The position numbers and the translations under genes are program-made. The notes under the pieces are model-generated. The model was not told where the DNA came from and did not search any database. It saw only the letters and a list, made by a program, of their open reading frames with translations. This document shows positions 6,850 through 11,255 of a DNA stretch of 11,255 bases, in pieces. How positions within the stretch are numbered: position 1 is the first letter of the stretch; each line of letters begins with the position of its first letter. Source of the DNA: Pseudomonadota bacterium (GTDB taxonomy: Bacteria; Desulfobacterota; Desulfovibrionia; Desulfovibrionales; Desulfovibrionaceae). The DNA lies in the NCBI GenBank assembly GCA_023450535.1, contig JAEXGX010000242.1, positions 1 to 11,255 of the forward strand, written 5' to 3'.

Positions 6850-6941
6850 CTGGCTTGGGCTTGCAGAATTCCTGTGGCTTACCCCATCAACCGGAAACCT
6901 TAACACAGCCTTCTTAAGAACAGCTTTAAAGTGAAATGGCT

Positions 6942-7829
6942 TCAGGAACCGGAGTGCGATTTCCAGCGGTTGTGCATCCAGAACCATTGTTCGGGCACAA
7001 GGTGCACGGCCTTTTCCACCGCTTCGGTATAAAAACTCGCAGCAGCGTTCACTTTTTCCGCACGGTTGCCCGTAAGTGTGGCTGTGTCCAAAGGCGGCTG
7101 GAGGTGAAGAACATAGCCGTCCCCTTCCCGCAGCAAAAAAACGGGCCAGATCAACGCTTCCGCCCGCACGGCAAGCAGGGCCGGGCCCATATTCACAGCG
7201 GCCTCTTCTCCAAGAAAGGGGAGGAACAAGGCTTCGCTACGCGGGGCGTTATGATCCACAAGAAAGGCCACAATGCCCTTTTTTCGTAGAGCTCGCAGCA
7301 CGGCGGCGGCCACAGTGCGGTGCCCGGCCATGGTTGCGCCGCGCGCTTCGCGTCGGGAAGAAATAAAGGCCTGGACTGCGGGATTGGGATAACGTCGCAC
7401 CACTACCACGCGTGGGCGTGGTTCTTCATAGAGTTCGCCTAGCATGGAAGCCAGCAATTCCCATGCGCCCAGGTGGGCCGTCGCCGCTACGATGGGGCGT
7501 TCGCAACTCAGCATTTCTTGAAGCAGATCCGGTTCCGCAATGCGCAGGAGGGGAGAGTTTAGGCCGAAACGATCGGTCAGCAAAATTTCCATAAAGGAAC
7601 GCGCATTATGGTAGAAACTGGCGTAGGCTGTGGCGCGGGCCTCCGGCTCCGGAAGGTTTAAGTGGCGAACGATGTTATCAGTTGCCAGTTTGCGGCGGGT
7701 GGGAAGGGTATGCCACATCAGGCGGCCGAATCCATTGCCCAGCCGGGAAAGCCCACTGAAACCAAGTCGTGAAAGCAGGGACGCACAGCCGGAAAACAGA
7801 GCTAACTGGATGCGATGGCGCAAGTTCAC
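6942..7829 (-). CDS. LpxL/HtrB-family lipid A acyltransferase, 295 aa
   Basis: A lysophospholipid acyltransferase of the LpxL/HtrB/MsbB family, which transfers a secondary acyl chain from acyl-ACP onto lipid A precursors at the inner membrane. The catalytic HX4E is seen as H119-LGAW-E124 in TAHLGAWE. Further family features are DHNAP (192-196), the LPFLGEEAAVNMGPALLA segment (204-221) and the C-terminal QWFWMHNRWK (281-290). The hydrophobic N-terminus is the likely membrane anchor. The length of 295 aa is normal. The start is GTG at 7829, overlapping the upstream stop codon as GTGA, with AAGGAG five bases before it inside the preceding gene. Translation is therefore probably coupled to that gene. 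Which acyl position it modifies, and whether it should be called LpxL or LpxM, cannot be told. Confidence 0.9.
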   Translation of the reverse strand: MNLRHRIQLALFSGCASLLSRLGFSGLSRLGNGFGRLMWHTLPTRRKLATDNIVRHLNLPEPEARATAYASFYHNARSFMEILLTDRFGLNSPLLRIAEPDLLQEMLSCERPIVAATAHLGAWELLASMLGELYEEPRPRVVVVRRYPNPAVQAFISSRREARGATMAGHRTVAAAVLRALRKKGIVAFLVDHNAPRSEALFLPFLGEEAAVNMGPALLAVRAEALIWPVFLLREGDGYVLHLQPPLDTATLTGNRAEKVNAAASFYTEAVEKAVHLVPEQWFWMHNRWKSHSGS

Positions 7830-8482
7830 GGGCGCTCCTTGTCGTGGCCTCCGGAAAGGAGCGCGAGTTCCGTCAACTCGCGTTCAAGGCGGGTACGGGC
7901 GGCGGTAAGGCGGTCGTCGTTCAATTCGCCGGCTTCGATTTTCCAGGGGGTGCCGAAGTTGATGTCCACCCGCCCGAAGGGGACGGGCAGTTTGAATTTA
8001 TCCCAGGTGGGAAGGTGCAGTGCGGGGCGGGGCAAAATGCGGACGGGCACGATCCAGGCATCAGCGCGGCTGCTCAGAAAAAATGCGCCATCTTTGGCTT
8101 TGTGCCGGGGCCCCATGGGGCCGTCCACCGTGATGCAGGCGTGTACGCCGTCTTGTTTCATCAGGCGGGAAGCGCCGAGCAGTGCCTTGAGGCCGCCGCG
8201 TGTGCTCGAACCGCGCACGGTGCGCAGGCCGAGACGTTCCAGCACGCGGGCCAGAAGTTCGCCGTCGCGGCTGGGGCTGACCACCGTGACAATGTCCAGC
8301 CCGCGCTTGACCCGCATAAGCGGAAAAAGTTCGTCATGCCAGAGGCAGAACACCATGCGCTCTCCTGCCGCATCCAGGGAATCCACAGCCTCGCGGCTCC
8401 GCTCGTGGAAGCGCAGGGTGCCGCACAGGGCCTGATAAAAATAATAAAAAGGGGCGGCGGCCCAGACCAGGGAAATGCGCAT
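7826..8482 (-). CDS. DUF374-family lysophospholipid acyltransferase, 218 aa
   Basis: A member of the DUF374 group, acyltransferase-like proteins commonly found beside lipid A genes in proteobacteria. Typical segments are LWHDELFPL (47-55, with the HXXXX box His49), SRDGELLARVLERLGL (71-86), RGSSTRGG (90-97) and TVDGPMGPRHKAKDG (117-131). The N-terminus (ISLVWAAAPFYYFYQAL) is a single membrane-anchoring stretch. A TTG one codon upstream is possible, but GGAGG four bases before the ATG at 8482 favours the ATG. The stop codon overlaps the next gene, so the two form an operon. It probably acylates a lipid A or phospholipid intermediate at the inner membrane; the substrate is not established. No convincing promoter was found in the 100 bases upstream, which it shares with divergent yedF. 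Confidence 0.85.
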   Translation of the reverse strand: MRISLVWAAAPFYYFYQALCGTLRFHERSREAVDSLDAAGERMVFCLWHDELFPLMRVKRGLDIVTVVSPSRDGELLARVLERLGLRTVRGSSTRGGLKALLGASRLMKQDGVHACITVDGPMGPRHKAKDGAFFLSSRADAWIVPVRILPRPALHLPTWDKFKLPVPFGRVDINFGTPWKIEAGELNDDRLTAARTRLERELTELALLSGGHDKERP

Positions 8483-8550
8483 CAAGCCTCCGGGCGCGGG
8501 GAAAGAGAAAGGGGAGATGGTTCAGTCGTAGTTAAGTTCATATTTTTCGG

Positions 8551-8572
8551 GACTGCAGCAAAGTCGGCAGTC
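8551..8572. promoter_or_regulatory. Inverted repeat in divergent intergenic region
   Basis: GACTGC (8551-8556) and GCAGTC (8567-8572) are perfect inverted copies separated by ten bases. The repeat lies between the divergent acyltransferase and yedF starts, just upstream of the yedF promoter. It may be a regulator site or a hairpin in the acyltransferase leader. Evidence is symmetry and position only. Confidence 0.3.
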
Positions 8573-8576
8573 TCGT

Positions 8577-8611
8577 AACTCCTTGACGGAGTTCCTTATA
8601 CCTTACATTAT
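8577..8611 (+). promoter_or_regulatory. yedF promoter with palindrome over the -35 box
   Basis: TTGACG (8583-8588) and CATTAT (8606-8611), 17 bases apart, make a reasonable sigma-70 promoter, with the transcript starting near 8618. AACTCC (8577-8582) and GGAGTT (8588-8593) form a perfect palindrome whose centre is TTGAC, so the -35 box lies inside it. That arrangement suggests a repressor site. The short leader then has a CCCTT/AAGGG hairpin (8630-8647) next to the ribosome binding site. Confidence 0.5.
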
Positions 8612-8666
8612 CCCCTTGTGCCAGCCCCTCCCTTTCCTGGGGAAGGGCGCAAAAAAAGAGGTTTCT

Positions 8667-9272
8667 ATGAGCGTTCTGGATTGCCGGGGCATGCCCTGTC
8701 CACAGCCCGTGGTGTATTGCCGCGACAGGCTGAAGGAAGGAAAACATGCCGGTGAGATGCTGGAAGTGCTGGTGGACAATTCCGCTGCTGCGGAAAATGT
8801 AGGTAATTTTTTGCAGGGACGCGGCTTGGCTGTGGAAACACGGCAGGAAAGCCCTGTGCTGTGGCGTCTGTGTGTGTTTGTTCCCGCTGAGGGAATCGGT
8901 CCGGAATGTGCGTTGTCGTCCGAGCACATGGAACATGCAGGGCGGACGCTGGTGTTCATCCCCACGGAGACGCTTGGCCGGGGCGATGATGTTCTGGGCG
9001 CAAAGCTTATGGTGAATTTTTTGGGCTCCTTGCCTGAACTGGGGCGGGAATTGTGGCGCGTGGTGCTGGTCAACGGCGGAGTGAAGCTGACCGTCGGCGG
9101 GCCTGCGCTGGATAAGCTGAAAGCCCTGGCTGACGCCGGATGTTCCATTCTGGTCTGTGGCACCTGCCTGGATCATTTCGGACTGCTGGATAAAAAACAG
9201 GTGGGAGATACCACCAACATGCTCGATATTATTACCAGCATGCAGCTCGCGGACAAGGTTGTCAGGGTGTAG
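8667..9272 (+). CDS. yedF: YedF selenium-metabolism sulfurtransferase-like protein, 201 aa
   Basis: A two-domain YedF protein. Residues 1-70 are a TusA/SirA-type domain with LDCRGMPCPQPV, placing the sulfur-carrier cysteine of the CPxP motif at C11 and an extra Cys at C6. From about residue 95 a DsrE-like domain follows (HAGRTLVFIPTETLGRGDD), with a Cys-rich loop CSILVCGTCLDHFGL (C159, C164, C167) and the closing DTTNMLDI segment. YedF proteins of this two-domain form are known to track with selenium-using bacteria and are thought to handle reactive selenium or sulfur; the reaction is not proven. AGAGG at 8657-8661, five bases before the ATG at 8667, fixes the start. A TTG at 8583 in frame is too far upstream and coincides with the promoter. 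Length is normal. It stands alone, divergent from the acyltransferases. Confidence 0.9.
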   Translation: MSVLDCRGMPCPQPVVYCRDRLKEGKHAGEMLEVLVDNSAAAENVGNFLQGRGLAVETRQESPVLWRLCVFVPAEGIGPECALSSEHMEHAGRTLVFIPTETLGRGDDVLGAKLMVNFLGSLPELGRELWRVVLVNGGVKLTVGGPALDKLKALADAGCSILVCGTCLDHFGLLDKKQVGDTTNMLDIITSMQLADKVVRV

Positions 9273-9320
9273 TACGCCCTGTACCCCCAATTATTGCACT
9301 ATGTTTTAATTATTGGGAGT

Positions 9321-9343
9321 TCGGGGGAGAGTACCTCCCCCGA
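9321..9343. other. Nine-base GC-rich hairpin after yedF
   Basis: TCGGGGGAG (9321-9329) pairs perfectly with CTCCCCCGA (9335-9343) over AGTAC. It begins 49 bases after the yedF stop codon and may end or protect that transcript, but no T-run follows, so it is not a standard intrinsic terminator. A direct repeat AATTATTG (9289-9296 and 9308-9315) lies just before it. Confidence 0.5.
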
Positions 9344-9364
9344 CGGGGCACGGGGCGCCTTTAG

Positions 9365-9389
9365 CCGTAGAAGCAGAACTTCGTACGGA
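9365..9389. other. Imperfect hairpin next to the 25-base motif
   Basis: CCGTA-GAAG (9365-9373) pairs with CTTC-g-TACGG over a CAGAA loop, leaving one unpaired G. Its right arm overlaps the first six bases of the dispersed motif (9384-9389). The other copy of the motif has no such hairpin, so the pairing may be incidental. Confidence 0.3.
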
Positions 9390-9408
9390 TAAAGAGAGCA
9401 GAGATGAG
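9384..9408 (+). repeat. 25-base dispersed intergenic motif, copy 2
   Basis: Begins TACGGATAAA and ends GCAGAGATGAG, with two mismatches to 6512-6536. The stretch 9394-9407 is also identical to 6658-6671, a partial third copy. All copies read on the top strand and lie outside genes. Confidence 0.6.
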
Positions 9409-9446
9409 CCTCGATTTATCAGCACCTGGGCAAACTCCGTTTTGGA

Positions 9447-9485
9447 ATTTCTGGGGTTGTTGACTTTTTCAACAACCCCAGAAAT
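9447..9485. other. Perfect 17-bp hairpin upstream of the pseudouridine synthase
   Basis: Bases 9447-9463 are the exact reverse complement of 9469-9485, with CTTTT as loop. The stem core is CTGGGGTTGTTGA. The next bases (CAGATATTTTC) are not a T-run, and none follows on the other strand, so it is not a textbook terminator despite its stability. It ends 45 bases before the next gene. It may stop yedF transcription poorly, stabilise an mRNA end, or be a remnant of a small mobile repeat. Confidence 0.75.
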
Positions 9486-9510
9486 CAGATATTTTCAGGG
9501 AGAATACAGT

Positions 9511-9534
9511 ATGGGGCGGAGGTTGCGGATATGA
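9511..9534 (+). CDS. Possible seven-codon leader ORF (MGRRLRI)
   Basis: ATG at 9511 has AGGGAGA (9496-9502) eight bases upstream, encodes MGRRLRI and ends in TGA at 9532-9534. The stop overlaps the ATG of the next gene as ATGA. The next gene's ribosome binding site (GGAGG, 9518-9522) lies inside this mini-ORF. It could couple or tune translation of the pseudouridine synthase. Three of seven codons are Arg (CGG, AGG, CGG). Such short frames arise by chance, so the call is weak. Confidence 0.25.
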   Translation: MGRRLRI

Positions 9535-10355
9535 GCGGAAATCCGGAAGAAAACGGAGGCGTACGCCTGAACAAGGCTTTGGCAGACGCGGGGCTGTGTT
9601 CCCGGCGCAAGGCTGATGAACTTGTTTTCGCCGGGCGCGTGAGCGTCAACGGGACAGTGGCGGACAGCCCCGGCCTGCGTGTGCAAGCTTCGGATCGGGT
9701 AAGCGTGGATGGCCGCCACGTGCGCCTGCGCGCCCCGAGCGTGACGGACGCAAAGGCCGCCCGGCCGGACAAGACCGGGGAACACTGGACGCCGTGCTGG
9801 CTCATGCTGCACAAGCCGGTGGGCGTGGTGTCCACGGCACACGACCCGGAAGGGCGGCGGACGGTGCTTGAATTCGTGCCGCCCGCCTGGAAAGAGCGCA
9901 GACTTTTCCCTGTAGGCAGGCTGGACTATTTTTCGGAGGGGCTGATCCTGCTGACCGATGACGGGGAACTGGCTCACCGGCTCAGTCATCCGCGCTGGCA
10001 TCTGCCGCGCCATTACGAGGTCCTTGTGCGTCCGGAGGAAGGGGTTTCCCTCCCGGATGTTCTGCGCCGCATGGGCCGGGGCATGACTTTGGAAGAAGGA
10101 GAGCATCTGGCTCCGGTAGAGGCCGTGGAACTTCCTGCGCGCCCCGGCATGGGGCGGGGTATTCTGATCGGCTTGACCCTGCGTCAGGGCCTGAACCGCC
10201 AGATCCGCAGGATGTGCCGCGATCTCGGTCTGACTGTACTCAAACTGCGGCGCGTCAGTCAGGGGCCGCTGAGTCTGGGAGCCCTCCGGTCCGGCGAGGT
10301 CCGGGCGCTGAGCGGGGAAGAGGTCGCCGCGTTACGTCGGGCTGTGGGGCTGTAG
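9531..10355 (+). CDS. RsuA/RluB-family rRNA pseudouridine synthase, 274 aa
   Basis: Converts a specific uridine of ribosomal RNA to pseudouridine in the cytoplasm. An S4 RNA-binding domain opens the protein (VRLNKALADAGLCSRRKADE, then GRVSVNG, residues 11-41). The catalytic domain has LMLHKPVGVVST (91-102), the catalytic loop GRLDYFSEGLILLTDDG (129-145) with nucleophile Asp132, and the C-terminal GLNRQIRRMCRDLGL (220-234), typical of this family. A longer linker (about residues 66-88) separates the two domains. The overall layout is closest to RluB (23S rRNA U2605 in E. coli), but RsuA, RluE or RluF cannot be excluded by eye. GGAGG at 9518-9522, eight bases before the ATG, supports the start. 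The aminopeptidase gene follows 55 bases downstream on the same strand, probably in the same transcript. Confidence 0.9.
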   Translation: MSGNPEENGGVRLNKALADAGLCSRRKADELVFAGRVSVNGTVADSPGLRVQASDRVSVDGRHVRLRAPSVTDAKAARPDKTGEHWTPCWLMLHKPVGVVSTAHDPEGRRTVLEFVPPAWKERRLFPVGRLDYFSEGLILLTDDGELAHRLSHPRWHLPRHYEVLVRPEEGVSLPDVLRRMGRGMTLEEGEHLAPVEAVELPARPGMGRGILIGLTLRQGLNRQIRRMCRDLGLTVLKLRRVSQGPLSLGALRSGEVRALSGEEVAALRRAVGL

Positions 10356-10410
10356 GGTGCGGATTTGGAAAAGAGAGCGTTCAGCGAGAAGTATCAAGGA
10401 GATGACAGAA

Positions 10411-11255
10411 ATGATGGATATACGTTTTCAGACCGGCGGAAGCAGCCGCTGGAAGGCCGATGCCGCATTGGCGTTTTTCTTTGAAGGAGAGGGACCGGAG
10501 CAGGCTGCTCCTGCATTGGAGCAGGCCGCTCCCTGGCTCGGCATTGCTCCGGCCTGGCGCGACTATCGGGGGAAAAAGGGCGAAGTGGCCGTCATGTACG
10601 GCCCAACCGCCATGGATCTTTCCCGGGTGGTAGCTCTGGGTTTGGGGGCTCGGGAAAAGGCGGGAGGCGAGGGCGGCCTGACCGCGTTGCGTCACGCCGT
10701 GGGCGGCGCATTGCGTCTGTGTCGTGAACACGGACTGGGAAGCGTGGCCGTGGACATGCCCTCCGTGGAGCGTATCGCTCCGATTTACGGCCTTGATGCG
10801 CCTCGCCTAGCGCGGGAGATCTCTCTGGCGGCATTGCTGGGTCTGTACCGTTATGAACGCTGGCTGAGCGGAAAGGACACCTCTCCGGCAGACCCGCGTT
10901 GGATGGCTTTTCTGTTTCGCGAAGGATATGTGGATGATGCGGTGCAGGATGCCGTGCGTCTGGCCGAAGCGGAGGCCGCCGGTCTGTATCTGGCCCGGGA
11001 TTTGGCCAATGGCCCGGCCAACGAGGTGACTCCGGTCTTTATGGCGTCCACGGCGGAGGAACTTGTCTCCCGTTATGCGGAATACGGTATGAAGTGTCGT
11101 GTGCTGGGGCCAAAAGAACTGGAAGAGCGCAACATGGGCGCGTTTTTGGCCGTGGCCCGCGGCGCGGAACGTGAGCCCCGGCTTGTGGTTCTGGAGTATG
11201 TACCCAAAGGGGCGGAAGGCAGACCGGTCGCACTGGTGGGCAAGGGCATCACCTT
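10411..11255 (+). CDS. pepA: Leucyl aminopeptidase PepA (M17), N-terminal part, cut by window end
   Basis: The first 281 codons of an M17 leucyl aminopeptidase, a cytosolic hexameric metallopeptidase that removes N-terminal residues from peptides. The frame stays open to the last base. The N-terminal non-catalytic domain is followed by the linker motif ARDLANGPANEVTP (195-208) that opens the catalytic domain, then MGAFLAVARGAEREPRLVVLEY. The last visible residues are VALVGKGIT, whose Lys278 corresponds to the first metal-ligand lysine of the family. The Asp and Glu ligands and the catalytic arginine lie beyond the window. Full-length members have about 500 residues. Start choice: ATGs at 10402, 10411 and 10414 share the frame. 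AAGGAG at 10396-10401 abuts the first, so 10411 (nine-base spacing) is favoured, with 10414 possible. Confidence 0.9.
   Translation, partial: MMDIRFQTGGSSRWKADAALAFFFEGEGPEQAAPALEQAAPWLGIAPAWRDYRGKKGEVAVMYGPTAMDLSRVVALGLGAREKAGGEGGLTALRHAVGGALRLCREHGLGSVAVDMPSVERIAPIYGLDAPRLAREISLAALLGLYRYERWLSGKDTSPADPRWMAFLFREGYVDDAVQDAVRLAEAEAAGLYLARDLANGPANEVTPVFMASTAEELVSRYAEYGMKCRVLGPKELEERNMGAFLAVARGAEREPRLVVLEYVPKGAEGRPVALVGKGIT

Larger units (their letters stand above)
6475..6941. other. 467-base gene-free region with inverted repeats
   Basis: No open frame here has a good start, ribosome binding site or recognisable product. What is visible: one copy of a 25-base motif (6512-6536); a 14-base partial echo of it (6658-6671); a GGCCG/CGGCC stem (6625-6629 with 6640-6644); a nine-base perfect stem CATTGCTTC/GAAGCAATG (6682-6690 with 6720-6728); and two adjacent hairpins at 6807-6821 and 6830-6849. 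The middle part is purine-rich on the top strand. It could be a structured RNA, a dispersed intergenic repeat or decayed gene remains. No clear terminator for the acyltransferase operon was found. Confidence 0.5.

Noticed and set aside
6620..6934. 104-codon + strand frame (TTG start) and two - strand frames in the gene-free region
   Set aside because: No credible ribosome binding site, biased low-complexity translations and no recognisable domain. A hydrophobic stretch (ILAATCVAAWLGLAEFLWL) is suggestive but not enough to call a gene.
7769..8578. Two long open frames on the + strand opposite the acyltransferases (also 7815-8435)
   Set aside because: Both are antisense to genes with clear catalytic motifs and show no family signature or ribosome binding site.
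8538..9290. 250-codon open frame on the - strand opposite yedF
   Set aside because: It is a shadow of the YedF frame. The product is His/Gln-rich without a domain, and it would also cover the yedF promoter.
9282..9317. CCCAAT/ATTGGG as a terminator of yedF
   Set aside because: Only six pairs around a 20-base loop and no T-run; the AATTATTG direct repeat explains most of the apparent symmetry.

Overview
The window looks like chromosomal DNA of a GC-rich Gram-negative anaerobe, most probably a member of the Desulfovibrionaceae such as Bilophila or Desulfovibrio. That reading rests on the gene mix: a selenium-metabolism YedF protein, a short-form CstA transporter, lipid A/lysolipid acyltransferases (so an outer membrane), and what appears to be a type III secretion chaperone. 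The genus is an inference from family distribution, not something the sequence proves.

Layout. (1) 78-3410, + strand: a 924-residue, apparently helical protein built from two diverged tandem modules behind a Gln/Pro/Gly-rich leader. It is followed by a small acidic protein with the features of a CesT-family (class I) type III secretion chaperone. I read the pair as a secreted effector and its dedicated chaperone, closed by a strong bidirectional terminator (3425-3471). This is the least ordinary part of the window. (2) 3495-6474, - strand: a Bcr/CflA-type MFS efflux pump with its own near-consensus promoter, and upstream of it a CstA-family transporter. A perfect 24-bp hairpin terminator separates the two. 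A dyad-symmetric operator candidate covers the cstA -35 region. (3) 6475-6941: about 470 bases with no convincing gene but several inverted repeats and one copy of a 25-base motif that recurs at 9384-9408. (4) 6942-8482, - strand: two overlapping acyltransferase genes, a DUF374-type enzyme and an LpxL/HtrB-type enzyme, pointing to lipid A or outer-membrane lipid assembly. (5) 8583-9272, + strand: yedF, divergent from the acyltransferases, with a promoter whose -35 box lies in the centre of a palindrome. (6) 9273-9530: an intergenic region with three hairpins, the second copy of the 25-base motif, and a possible seven-codon leader ORF coupled to the next start. (7) 9531-11255, + strand: an RsuA/RluB-type rRNA pseudouridine synthase, then the first 281 codons of a leucyl aminopeptidase (M17) that runs off the window.

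Apart from the effector/chaperone pair and the acyltransferase pair, the genes are ordinary housekeeping or transport genes in separate transcription units. No tRNA, rRNA, CRISPR array, insertion sequence or integrase gene was seen. All assignments come from reading motifs by eye; no database search was possible.
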